DNA of 64,000 nucleotides from Rothia nasimurium. GTDB lineage: Bacteria; Actinomycetota; Actinomycetes; Actinomycetales; Micrococcaceae. The first letter of the stretch is position 1. The number at the start of each line of letters is the position of its first letter. Location of the stretch: assembly GCF_928381705.1 (NCBI RefSeq), contig NZ_CAKMSR010000013.1, positions 1 to 64,000 of the forward strand, read 5' to 3'. The position numbers and the translations under genes were made by a program. The notes beneath the pieces are model-generated. The model was not told where the DNA came from. It ran no database searches and was given only the letters and a program-made list of their open reading frames with translations. Shown piece after piece: positions 10,279 through 18,584 of the stretch.

Positions 10279-10712
10279 TTTTTCGTATCTATCACACATA
10301 TTTAGCCCATAAAGTAGTACAGTTGGTTTTTAAAAAATGCATCGGGCAAATTCCACGCTGAACATAGCTTTTTTAAATTTTCCTTGATTCATCAAGTGTT
10401 ATTCCGTTCCAGACCGGAACAAACGGGCCCGTCTCACCCTAAATACAGCACTCCACAGAGACAAACCAACCGCACCCCCAGAAGCACAATCCGGTTTTTC
10501 AGCACAGTAGAGCCCACAAGGCACCACCCACCCCACAGACTGCGACATAAGCGCACCCAAAATACCGCTAAAGTGGGGACAGAACTTTTCGCATTCTGAA
10601 CATATCCCGCAGGATACTCACGAAATAGCCCACAAAGCTCTCGCGGTCTCCCCCAAGGCTTACGAGCACCACTCACTCGGTTTCGCACCTGTATATAGAA
10701 GAGGACACACCC
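10279..10712. other. 434-bp leader and promoter region before cholesterol oxidase
   Basis: No convincing gene is present. The first 110 bp are AT-rich. CTTGAT-TC-ATCAAG at 10383-10396 is a perfect 14-bp inverted repeat. GTTCC-N5-GGAAC at 10406-10420 is a second. Both could be operators for the downstream cholesterol oxidase operon. A good Shine-Dalgarno, AGAAGAGGA, lies just before the ATG at 10713. No clear terminator for the preceding symporter was seen. Confidence 0.5.
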
Positions 10713-12317
10713 ATGTCATTTACCCCAAACCGTCGCTCAGCCCTGAAGCTGACCGCAGCTGCATCCGCCGCGTCCGCTCTGACCGCAGCAACCACCACTA
10801 ACGCCCACGCCAACGGCCAGAAGCGTATCGCTATCATCGGCTCCGGCTACGGCGGCGCTGTAGCCGCCCGCGCCCTGACCGAAAAGGGCTACACCGTCGA
10901 CATGATCGAGATGGGTGCAGACTGGGAAAAGATGGCAGCCAAGTCAAACGGCTACAAGTTTGACCAGATGACCTCCCCCACCGAACGCTCCATGTGGTTT
11001 GAAGACCGAACCGACATGCCTCTCTCAAGCATCGCAGGCATGGACTTCGTCAACCGCTCCATCGGCCGTGCAGCCGGCGTACTCGGCGTTGAGCGCTTCG
11101 CTAACATGAAGGTCTACGTGGGCAAGGGCGTCGGCGGTGGCTCCCTCGCCAACGGTGGTATGGCCGTTACCCCCATCCGGTCCTACTTCCAGCAGGTCCT
11201 CCCCCAGCTCGACGCTGCGGAAATGTACGCAACCTACTTCCCCCGTGCCAACTCAAACCTTGGTGTCAACGTACCACCCTCCGACATCGTAGGTACCTCC
11301 AAGTGGTACCAGTTCTCACGCGTATCAGCCTCCCAGGCAGCTAAGGCCGGCTTTAAGCACCAGTTCGTCCCCAACGTGTACGACTGGGACTACATGCGCC
11401 AGGAAAACTTTGCCCGCGTAGCTAAGTCCGCGCTCGGCGGCCAGGTTATCTTCGGTAACGACTACGGCAAGAAGTCCCTGCCCAAGACCATCCTCGCCAC
11501 TGCTTTCGCAACCGGCAAGGTCAACCTGACCGCCATGACCGAGGTAACCTCCATTACCCAGCAGGCCGATGGCACCTTCTCCCTGGACCTGAAGACCATC
11601 GACTTCAAGGGCAACCTGGTCAGCAACACCAAGAAGGTCTACGACCGCGTTATCATGGCTGCCGGTTCCGTGGGCACCAACCGTCTGCTCCTGCAGGCCA
11701 AGAACTTCGGTACCATCAAGAACCTGCCCGCGACCCTTGGTACCAACTGGGGCCCCAACGGCAATATCATGGTTGCCCGTAATATGAACGCTGCGACCGG
11801 CGGCTACCAGTCTGGCATCCCTGCCATGGGCGTCTCCAACTGGGATAACTCCACCAACTCGGTCTTTGCCGAACTGGCTCCCTTCCCCGCAGGTATCGAT
11901 ATGCGTATCGGCCTCTACCTGGCCATCACCCACAATCCAAACAAGGGTAAGTTCACCTGGAACCAGTCCACCGGCTCCATGGAGCTAGACTGGGACTCCG
12001 TCAAGGCAGCCCCCGGCGTTGCAGCAGCTAGGGCCTTCATGGATAAGATGAACGCCGCTAACTCAGGAACCAGCTACAACAAGGGTCTCTTCAAGGACGG
12101 CAAGACCTTCGCTGACTACTTCACCTACCATCCCCTCGGCGGTGCCGTCATCGGTGAAACCACCGACCTCAACGGTGAAGTTAAGGGTGTTCCCGGTCTC
12201 TTTGTTATGGACGGCTCCCTCATCCCTGGCAAAATTGGTGTTAACCCCTTCGTAACCATTACTGCTATCGCAGAACGAAACATGGACCGTCTGCTTGCAG
12301 CAGGCCGTTTCGCCTAA
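10713..12317 (+). CDS. Secreted cholesterol oxidase (GMC family, non-covalent FAD)
   Basis: 534 residues. A Tat signal (NRRSALKL followed by an Ala-rich stretch, cleavage probably after NAHA near residue 33) precedes the FAD-binding GSGYGGAVAARAL motif. The chain then follows Streptomyces cholesterol oxidase almost throughout: WFEDRTDMPLSS, VYVGKGVGGGSLANGGMAV, PRANSNLGVN, WGPNGNIM and VFAELAPFPAG (active-site Glu), then YHPLGGAVIG (active-site His) and GVNPFVTITA (active-site Asn). The enzyme oxidises cholesterol to cholest-4-en-3-one and releases H2O2. It acts outside the cell after folded export. A second Tat substrate follows 17 bp downstream. Related 3-beta-hydroxysterols could be the true substrate. 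Confidence 0.95.
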   Translation: MSFTPNRRSALKLTAAASAASALTAATTTNAHANGQKRIAIIGSGYGGAVAARALTEKGYTVDMIEMGADWEKMAAKSNGYKFDQMTSPTERSMWFEDRTDMPLSSIAGMDFVNRSIGRAAGVLGVERFANMKVYVGKGVGGGSLANGGMAVTPIRSYFQQVLPQLDAAEMYATYFPRANSNLGVNVPPSDIVGTSKWYQFSRVSASQAAKAGFKHQFVPNVYDWDYMRQENFARVAKSALGGQVIFGNDYGKKSLPKTILATAFATGKVNLTAMTEVTSITQQADGTFSLDLKTIDFKGNLVSNTKKVYDRVIMAAGSVGTNRLLLQAKNFGTIKNLPATLGTNWGPNGNIMVARNMNAATGGYQSGIPAMGVSNWDNSTNSVFAELAPFPAGIDMRIGLYLAITHNPNKGKFTWNQSTGSMELDWDSVKAAPGVAAARAFMDKMNAANSGTSYNKGLFKDGKTFADYFTYHPLGGAVIGETTDLNGEVKGVPGLFVMDGSLIPGKIGVNPFVTITAIAERNMDRLLAAGRFA

Positions 12318-12334
12318 ACAAGAAAGCACACACA

Positions 12335-12961
12335 ATGACTGCGCACACTCCCAAACGCCGCACCGTACTGAAGGCTGGTGCCTGGGCGGCCCCCACCGTC
12401 CTAGCCACCACCGCTGTTCCCGCCTACGCAGCGAGCTTCGAAGCCAGCAACCTCACCGACATGGCTATCGAACTTACTGACCCCAGCATGGACTGGTCAA
12501 CCTTCACCCCTGTCTACGACACCCCCATCTACCGTGGCCCCACCACAACCTCTAGCGTTGCTGGCCGTGCCTCCTTCCCCAAGAGCATGATCATCACCAA
12601 CGTTGGTAGCGTTCCTGCAGTTGCCCCCAGCGGCACCCTGCTGACCGACATGCAGGATGTTGTTTCCGACGGTACCGGCTCAAACCTGGCAGGCACCTAC
12701 GTCAACTCCACAGACCCACTGGTCACCTTTACCTTCGCTGGGCGGGAACGCTGGGGTACTCCCACCTTCACCTGGTCCTACGCAGGCACCCTACAGCCCA
12801 ATGAATCTGTCGAGATTCCCCTGCGCTATTACGTGAATTTCCCTTTCTGGAACGTCCAGTACGAGCTTTTCGTAGCAGTTACTGTCATCGATGAGATGGA
12901 CGGCGATTCAGACGATAACTTTGAGCACATGGGCGTCACCCAGGGCCGTGTTATCTACTAA
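12335..12961 (+). CDS. Tat-exported protein of unknown function, partner of cholesterol oxidase
   Basis: 208 residues. The N-terminus KRRTVLKAGAWAAPTVLATTAVPAYAAS is a Tat signal with probable cleavage after AYA (about residue 33). The mature part is rich in Thr, Val and Tyr and looks all-beta, like a small immunoglobulin-like or adhesin-type domain; no catalytic motif is seen. It starts 17 bp after the cholesterol oxidase stop and is followed by a strong hairpin, so the two form an operon. A role with the oxidase at the cell surface is inferred from this pairing only. Confidence 0.8.
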   Translation: MTAHTPKRRTVLKAGAWAAPTVLATTAVPAYAASFEASNLTDMAIELTDPSMDWSTFTPVYDTPIYRGPTTTSSVAGRASFPKSMIITNVGSVPAVAPSGTLLTDMQDVVSDGTGSNLAGTYVNSTDPLVTFTFAGRERWGTPTFTWSYAGTLQPNESVEIPLRYYVNFPFWNVQYELFVAVTVIDEMDGDSDDNFEHMGVTQGRVIY

Positions 12962-12983
12962 GTAGAACCGTCAGGGACCCTCC

Positions 12984-13015
12984 ACCGGGGCAGGCTGTTT
13001 TCAGCCTGCCCCGGT
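12984..13015 (+). terminator. Strong hairpin, probable terminator
   Basis: A perfect 14-bp stem (ACCGGGGCAGGCTG / CAGCCTGCCCCGGT) closes a TTTT loop 23 bp after the stop of the Tat-exported partner. The T-run after it is weak, but the position and stability fit an operon terminator. Confidence 0.75.
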
Positions 13016-13121
13016 GTCTATCTGTGACGATATACTTGGGGAAGTCTTTCTTTCCCCTACCGGCGGCACTTTGCGTTTCCGTGCGCGCCGGTTTATCTGT
13101 TTCAACCTCGCAAGGAGAGTT

Positions 13122-13943
13122 ATGGAAACCAACAAGCAGAAGCAGGATCTGGCGGCTAAGGCCGAGCGCGCAGCGGCAGGTGAAGACCTGACCGCCCCCG
13201 TCCCTGAGCAGTTCCACCGCCAACCCTACTCGTTCGTCCGCCGCGGCGACCGCCTGACCGCCCGCCGCCAGAAGGCCTGGGATACCTACGCCCCTACCCA
13301 TGTGCTTGACCTACCCCGCAAGATCGGCGACACCTCTGTAGCTGAGGGCGCGGTTTTTGACCAGCAGGCCCTGTACGGACGCACCGACGCCCCTCTCGTT
13401 GTTGAAATCGGCTCAGGTCTGGGCGAGGCTATCGTCAACCGTGCCACCCAGGTACCCGAGGCCAACTTCCTGGCTGTTGAGGTCTACACCCCCGGCATCG
13501 CTGACCTACTGCTCAAGATGGGCCAGGCCGGGGTTGAGAATGTGCGTGTGGCCCAGGCTAATGCGCCCGAGCTGCTCGATAACCTACTCGAAGAGTCTTC
13601 GGTTGATGAACTCTGGGTCTTCTTCCCCGACCCCTGGCACAAGGCCCGCCACCACAAGCGTCGTCTGGTCTCCCCTGCCTTTGCAGATAAGGTAGCCCGG
13701 GTTCTTAAGCCCGGTGGTATCTGGCGTCTGGCCACCGACTGGGAAGAATATGCCCTGGTCATGCGTGAGGTACTTGATGCCCACCCCGACTTCACTAACG
13801 CCCACGCCTGTGAAAACACCACCGATGAAGACCCTGTTGGCGGCTGGGCCCCTCGTTGGGACGGACGCGTGGTTACCAGTTTCGAACGCAAGGCCGGTGA
13901 AGCGGGCCGCAGGGCTCACGACCTGACCTACATTCGTCGGTAA
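13122..13943 (+). CDS. trmB: tRNA (guanine-N7-)-methyltransferase
   Basis: 273 residues. The SAM-binding motif VVEIGSGLGEAIVNRA (about residue 90) and the TrmB signature FFPDPWHKARHHKRRLV (about 170-186) are both present, followed by LKPGGIWRLATDW. The enzyme methylates N7 of G46 in the variable loop of tRNAs. The start is the ATG at 13122, directly after AAGGAGAGTT; the longer frame from 13014 overlaps the preceding terminator and is unlikely. The gene is flanked by a terminator on each side and is probably expressed alone. Confidence 0.96.
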   Translation: METNKQKQDLAAKAERAAAGEDLTAPVPEQFHRQPYSFVRRGDRLTARRQKAWDTYAPTHVLDLPRKIGDTSVAEGAVFDQQALYGRTDAPLVVEIGSGLGEAIVNRATQVPEANFLAVEVYTPGIADLLLKMGQAGVENVRVAQANAPELLDNLLEESSVDELWVFFPDPWHKARHHKRRLVSPAFADKVARVLKPGGIWRLATDWEEYALVMREVLDAHPDFTNAHACENTTDEDPVGGWAPRWDGRVVTSFERKAGEAGRRAHDLTYIRR

Positions 13944-13965
13944 AAATCCGTTAGCTGTGTAAAAC

Positions 13966-14008
13966 AGGCGGGTACCTGAACACACCATAGGTGTGCGGGT
14001 ACCCGCCT
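13966..14008. terminator. Bidirectional terminator between trmB and AGCS symporter
   Basis: AGGCGGGTACC (13966-13976) pairs with GGTACCCGCCT (ending 14008), with an inner CACAC/GTGTG stem. CTTTTA follows on the plus strand and GTTTTAC on the minus strand, so it can serve both convergent genes. Confidence 0.85.
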
Positions 14009-14030
14009 CTTTTATAGGCAGAGGGTCTTC

Positions 14031-15485
14031 TTACTGCCCCGTTTTCTCGTAGGAGTCAATCGCTCCGGGGTGCCCCTGCATAAAGGCGTCAATCTCAGCC
14101 TTAGATGCGGTGAGTTTGGGGTCGTTGGCCAGGTAGTACTTGGTCTCTCGAACGATTAGCCCCGACATGAGGAGCAAGCCAATTAGGTTGGGAATAGCCA
14201 TGAGCCCGTTGGCAATGTCTGAGAAGGTCCAGGCCACGGTCAGCTCCATGGTGCAACCGAAGTAGACAATCACCGCGAAGAAAAGGCGGTAGGGGGTAAC
14301 GCCGCGGCGGCCGAAGAGGCGCTCAATGTTGCGTTCGCCGTAGTAGGCCCAGCCCAGAATGGTGGAGTAGGCGAACATGACCAGGCCGATGGTCACAATC
14401 CAGCTTCCAGCGGGGCCTATTACCGAGGCGAAGGCCTGACTGGTCATCACGGAAGCAGAAATTTGCTCGCCGGTTGCAGGGTCGCTGGCGTGCCAGATAC
14501 CGGTGACAACCAGTACCAGGCCGGTGCAGGAGACCACGATGATGGTGTCGATAAAGGTCTGGGTCATCGATACCATGCCCTGTCGCACCGGGTGGGTGGT
14601 CTGGGCGGCTGACGCGGCGATAGCGGCAGAGCCCATGCCGGATTCATTGGAGAAAATACCGCGGGCCACGCCGTACTGCACGGCGTACATGAGGGTGGAG
14701 CCCACAAAGCCGCCGACAGCGGAGGAGCCGGTGAAGGCGTCCGCAAAAATCTGGCCGAAGGCCGCGGGCAGGTCAGCGGCGTGCACACCCAGAATATAGA
14801 GGGCCCCGCCCACATAGAAGAGGATCATAACCGGCACGAAGGCACTGGTTACCCGCCCGATAGATTTGATACCGCCCATCAGCACGAAGAGGGTGATGAG
14901 GGCCAGCACGATGCCGGTGAGGGCTGCGGGCAGGTGGAAGGTATCTTCAAGGTTGTGGGCAATGGAGTTACCCTGGGCGGTATTGCCGATGCCGAAGGAC
15001 GCCAGCACGGCGGCTACCGCGAAGAAGAGGGCTAGGAATTTGCCCAGGGGGCCTTTGATGCCGCGCTGGAGGTAGTACTGGGGGCCGCCGGAGACTTCCC
15101 CCTTGGCATCTGTGGTGCGGTAGCGCACGCCCAGGAAGGCTTCGGAGTACTTGGAGGCCATACCGAAAATAGCGGTGACCCACATCCAGAAGAGGGCACC
15201 GGGGCCGCCGATAGAAATCGCGGTGGCAACGCCGACGATATTACCGGTACCCACCGTCGCGGCTAGGGCGGTGGTGAGGGACTGGAACTGGGAGATGTCG
15301 CCGCCAGTGGCGCCGTCGTCCTTGCGTTCAAAGAAGGCTAGACGGTTAGCGACCAGTAGTTTGGTGAGCTGGATAAAGCCCAGCCGCACCGTCAGGTAGA
15401 TACCGGTGCCAAGAAGCAGCGGTATGAGCACAAAAGGCCCCCAGATGAGGGAGCTTATAGCGCTCAAGACGTCTTGAAAGGTCAT
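14031..15485 (-). CDS. Sodium:alanine/glycine symporter (AGCS family), second copy
   Basis: 484 residues and about 11 membrane helices. It carries the same signatures as the gene at 8587: LIWGPFVLIPLLLGTGIYLTVRLG, TTALAATVGTGNIVGVA, GGPGALFWMWVTAIFGMASKYSE and GIFSNESGMGSAAIAASAAQ. It lacks the long C-terminal tail of the other copy. The ATG at 15485 is preceded by AAGGACACCAC; an extension to 15587 has no family likeness. Two such symporters within 7 kb suggest different affinity or regulation, but this cannot be read from sequence. Confidence 0.95.
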   Translation of the reverse strand: MTFQDVLSAISSLIWGPFVLIPLLLGTGIYLTVRLGFIQLTKLLVANRLAFFERKDDGATGGDISQFQSLTTALAATVGTGNIVGVATAISIGGPGALFWMWVTAIFGMASKYSEAFLGVRYRTTDAKGEVSGGPQYYLQRGIKGPLGKFLALFFAVAAVLASFGIGNTAQGNSIAHNLEDTFHLPAALTGIVLALITLFVLMGGIKSIGRVTSAFVPVMILFYVGGALYILGVHAADLPAAFGQIFADAFTGSSAVGGFVGSTLMYAVQYGVARGIFSNESGMGSAAIAASAAQTTHPVRQGMVSMTQTFIDTIIVVSCTGLVLVVTGIWHASDPATGEQISASVMTSQAFASVIGPAGSWIVTIGLVMFAYSTILGWAYYGERNIERLFGRRGVTPYRLFFAVIVYFGCTMELTVAWTFSDIANGLMAIPNLIGLLLMSGLIVRETKYYLANDPKLTASKAEIDAFMQGHPGAIDSYEKTGQ

Positions 15486-15683
15486 GTGGTGTCCTTGATA
15501 CAGGTCGCTGCGGGCGAGGGAGCACCGCAGCTGCGTGATGAATAAGGACGCCCCGCCGCAGGCGTGTGCACTGCGGTGGGGCGCCATTCAACTATAGCGA
15601 GTCAAGAACAGGAAGACCTATATCGTCTTACCCTGTGTACCTGCTGACTAGCCGGTATTCTCTACACCTTACTGGCGGCGTCC

Positions 15684-16772
15684 TTACTGCGCCTCGGCCA
15701 GTAGTTCACGCACGCGCGGCATCACCTTGGTGCCGTAGAGCTCAATCGAGCTCATGGAGTGCTCGTGGGCCAGAGCTCCGTTGGAGAACTTAAGATCAAA
15801 GCGGTTGATTCCCAGCTTCTGAGCGGTATCGGCAATTTTTTGCGCGACGGTTTCGGGCGAACCTACATACAAGGCACCGTGTTCAATTTCGTGCTCAAAT
15901 TCGCGTTCCCCTGCCGGCCCCCAGCCGCGTTCAGAGCCAATTTTATTACGGTTGGCAATCCAGTGCTCGCGCAGCTGCTTGCGGGCCTCTTCGTCGGTGT
16001 CGGCGATGTGGCCGGGTGAGTGCACCGCAATGGGCAGGGTTCCGTTGCCCAGCTGCTCGTTGGCTCGGCGGTAGAGGTCGGTGTAGGGCTTGAAGCGCTC
16101 AGCCGGCCCGCCAATAATAGCCAGCATGAGCGGGGTCTTGTACTGGGCCGCGCGGGCAACAGATTCCGGGCTACCGCCAACAGCCAGCCAGTGCTTGAGG
16201 AGTCCCTCGGTCTTGGGGTAAATCTCCTGATTTACCAGGGGTTCACGGTTGCCGGGGTTCCAGTTGAGGGGCTCCTGGGTGATGATTTTGGTGAAGAGGT
16301 CGAACTTCTCAGAGAAGAGGGAGTTGTAGTCTTCGAGTTTGTAGCCGAAGAGGGGGAAGGACTCGGTGAAGGAGCCGCGGCCCAGTACAGCTTCGGCGCG
16401 GCCGTTGCTGAGGGCGTTGATGGTGGCGAAGCGCTGGTAGACGCGGATGGGGTCGTCGGAGGAGAGGACGGTGACGGCCGAGCCCAGGTGGATGCGGTCG
16501 GTGGTGGTGGCTAGCCCCGCCAGGATGGTGTCGGGGGCGCTGACGGCATAGTCAGGACGGTGGTGCTCACCTATGCCGAAGAAGTCGACGCCTACGCGGT
16601 CAGCGAGCTGGCCCTGCTCTAGGACGTTGCGAATCACCTGGGCGTGGTGCAGGCGGTTGCCTGCCAGGTCGGCGGTGGTGTCTCCGAAGGTGTCTAGCCC
16701 CATCTGAAAGGCGGTGTTATCAACGCTGGGCAGGCTGGGGCGCAGGTCGGGGGCGGTGCTGATGCTGGTCAT
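15684..16772 (-). CDS. LLM-class flavin-dependent oxidoreductase
   Basis: 362 residues of the bacterial luciferase-like monooxygenase family, a TIM barrel using reduced flavin (FMN or F420). Typical motifs are GLDTFGD at the N-terminus, LADRVGVDFFGIGEHHRPDYA (about residues 57-77), RIHLGSAVTVLSSDDPIRVYQRFATINALS (about 95-125) and GRAEAVLGRGSFTESFPLFG. Near the C-terminus YVGSPETVAQKIADTAQKLG is the usual closing segment. The start ATG at 16772 has GAAAGG upstream. The substrate is unknown. Confidence 0.93.
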   Translation of the reverse strand: MTSISTAPDLRPSLPSVDNTAFQMGLDTFGDTTADLAGNRLHHAQVIRNVLEQGQLADRVGVDFFGIGEHHRPDYAVSAPDTILAGLATTTDRIHLGSAVTVLSSDDPIRVYQRFATINALSNGRAEAVLGRGSFTESFPLFGYKLEDYNSLFSEKFDLFTKIITQEPLNWNPGNREPLVNQEIYPKTEGLLKHWLAVGGSPESVARAAQYKTPLMLAIIGGPAERFKPYTDLYRRANEQLGNGTLPIAVHSPGHIADTDEEARKQLREHWIANRNKIGSERGWGPAGEREFEHEIEHGALYVGSPETVAQKIADTAQKLGINRFDLKFSNGALAHEHSMSSIELYGTKVMPRVRELLAEAQ

Positions 16773-16897
16773 TTCGATTACCTTTCGGTGCCTTGTTGAT
16801 CGTTTACAGGAGGTTCAACACCAGCCTACATTACTTTATTCCGAAAGTTTTTAAAGAGGCAATCTTCCGTTCCCACAAAGTAGTCTCGCCCTCACCT

Positions 16898-18025
16898 TTA
16901 CAGGGAGCGCAGATACTCCCGCAACCCAGGCAAAGTGAATCGCACTTTACCGTAGCCTGCTGGCTCTATCAGTCCAGCCGCTATCAAACGCGCACGATAG
17001 TTACCCACCGTATTTTTAGTCGATTCCGTACGCTCAGCTAGAGAAGAAACTGCAGAAACCTCATCGTCAATAGCCATCGCCTGCAAAAAATCTAAATCCT
17101 TAGCCGATACCGTCGCTAGAGCCGACTCAATAACCATCCTCCGATTTCTGCGGCTCGCTTCTCTAAAAGCCAACCTAGCATCTTCTTCCGCCAAAACAGC
17201 TCCGGGCGTTAGTCTCTCCGCCATTTTCCACAGATGATAGCCCACAAGCTGAATCATAAAAGGGTATCCACCCGTTACCTCCGCAGCTTCCAGAAATATA
17301 CTTTCCTCGATAGCAATATCAAGCGCATCAAATGCATGCCGATAGGAGTGCGCAACCGCCTCCACAGGAACGGCAGCCAAATCAATTCGATCCGCGCGCC
17401 TAAGAAAAGTAGCTACTCCCTCGTTAAGCAAGTCCGATACTGCCGCAGGCAACCCCGCAAAGACGAGAGCGATAGGTAGAGACTCCCTAATATAATGCTG
17501 CACCCACGATGCTAGAAGGGAAATCTCTTGGCGATCCGCTGCATGGATTTCATCAAGCGTAATGAGCAGGCCGGTACGTTGTTTATCTAAAATATGCAGG
17601 AGTTCTTCAATAGATTGGCGGGTTTCAACCTGTTCTTCAGGCCGCAAGGTGGTTGTAATAGATACACCAGCAACTGCTATCCCCGTTAACCTCCGTGTAG
17701 CAGGCTTCTCCCCAAGTTCTTGCTGATAGTTGCGAACTGATTTTCCAATTCGTTCAGCAAATCCAGGTGTGGCGGTCTCAGATATAACCACCCAGCCTTC
17801 CTTACGAGCAGCATATTCAGCCTCGTTTAGCATGACTGTTTTCCCGATTCCCCGGGCACCCGTCATGATAGTGAGTAGGCCAGGGGCACCAGACCTGATT
17901 TTCAGGCCATAGATAAATTCATCTAACATCCCGTCTCTACCCACCAGCTGAGGTGGCTCTGCGCCAGCGGTGGGCCTAAAGGGGTTCATACGCATAGTCT
18001 GTGATGCCTTTTGAGATGCAACCAT
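16898..18025 (-). CDS. AAA ATPase with C-terminal winged-helix
   Basis: 375 residues. After a basic N-terminus and the entry motif PPQLVGRDGMLDEF (about residue 25), a P-loop MTGARGIGKTVML (about 55-67) and a Walker B-like GLLITLDEIHA (about 150-160) define an AAA_16-type ATPase. The C-terminal 80 residues contain a helix-turn-helix (AERTESTKNTVGNYRARLIAAGLIEPAGYGKVRFTLPGLREYL). The build matches stand-alone ATPase-wHTH proteins of unknown function found in accessory DNA. The coding DNA has more A and T than its neighbours, which hints at transfer. A tandem 10-bp repeat lies upstream. No nuclease or toxin partner is adjacent. Confidence 0.85.
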   Translation of the reverse strand: MVASQKASQTMRMNPFRPTAGAEPPQLVGRDGMLDEFIYGLKIRSGAPGLLTIMTGARGIGKTVMLNEAEYAARKEGWVVISETATPGFAERIGKSVRNYQQELGEKPATRRLTGIAVAGVSITTTLRPEEQVETRQSIEELLHILDKQRTGLLITLDEIHAADRQEISLLASWVQHYIRESLPIALVFAGLPAAVSDLLNEGVATFLRRADRIDLAAVPVEAVAHSYRHAFDALDIAIEESIFLEAAEVTGGYPFMIQLVGYHLWKMAERLTPGAVLAEEDARLAFREASRRNRRMVIESALATVSAKDLDFLQAMAIDDEVSAVSSLAERTESTKNTVGNYRARLIAAGLIEPAGYGKVRFTLPGLREYLRSL

Positions 18026-18045
18026 ATATTTACTTTATGTGTTTT

Positions 18046-18072
18046 TATGTACCTTGTGTACCCTTGTGTACT
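18046..18072. repeat. Tandem repeat CCTTGTGTAC upstream of AAA ATPase
   Basis: CCTTGTGTAC at 18053-18062 is repeated exactly at 18063-18072, and TTATGTAC at 18046-18053 is a partial third copy. The array sits about 20-50 bp before the ATPase start, where an operator or promoter would be. The 10-bp period places the copies on one face of the helix. Confidence 0.7.
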
Positions 18073-18105
18073 TGCTATGTTACGCTGAACCACCAATACC
18101 CTCTA

Positions 18106-18140
18106 TAAAAATGTGCCCCTGATTGTTTTCAGGGGCACAT
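18106..18140 (-). terminator. Terminator of the chaperone cluster
   Basis: TGTGCCCCTGA (18113-18123) and TCAGGGGCACA (18130-18140) form an 11-bp stem. Read on the minus strand it is followed by a TTTTTA run, just after the hspR stop. Confidence 0.9.
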
Positions 18141-18156
18141 GCACGTATATCAGTGG

Positions 18157-18582
18157 TTAGCGCGGCCGGTAGAGCACCACGGCCTGGGAGGTCTGGCGGG
18201 CCGCCGGACGCTTGCCCCGGGCCAGGTGCACAGCCCCACCTGAGGTTCCGGCAGCAAAGATGCGAGAGTTCTCCTGCAGACGGTTGCGCAGGGTCTCATT
18301 TTCAGCCTGTAGCTCGGTCATGCGGGCTCGCAGGGCCTCCACCTGGTTCTCCAGCTGCATGATACGTTTGATACCCTCGAGCGAGACGCCGGACTGGGAG
18401 AGCTCCTGAATCTCCTGGAGTTTCTGCACATCGCGTTCGGAGTAGCGACGGGCCCGCCCCGGGGCTCGCTGGGGCTGCACCAGCCCCAGGCGGTCGTACT
18501 GGCGCAGGGTCTGCGGGTGCATACCGGCCAGTTCAGCCGCTACGGATATAACGAAGACCGGGCGGTCAGATTCGAGAGCCAT
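18157..18582 (-). CDS. hspR: Heat-shock repressor HspR (MerR family)
   Basis: 141 residues. A MerR winged helix-turn-helix occupies about residues 8-75 (VFVISVAAELAGMHPQTLRQYDRLGLVQPQRAPGRARRYSERDV), followed by a coiled coil (about 80-112) and a basic tail. HspR represses the dnaK operon by binding HAIR inverted repeats, with DnaK as co-repressor. Its gene starts 2 bp before the dnaJ stop, so the two are translated together. Two HAIR-type sites lie upstream of dnaK at 22633 and 22704. Confidence 0.96.
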   Translation of the reverse strand: MALESDRPVFVISVAAELAGMHPQTLRQYDRLGLVQPQRAPGRARRYSERDVQKLQEIQELSQSGVSLEGIKRIMQLENQVEALRARMTELQAENETLRNRLQENSRIFAAGTSGGAVHLARGKRPAARQTSQAVVLYRPR

Positions 18583-18584
18583 TC

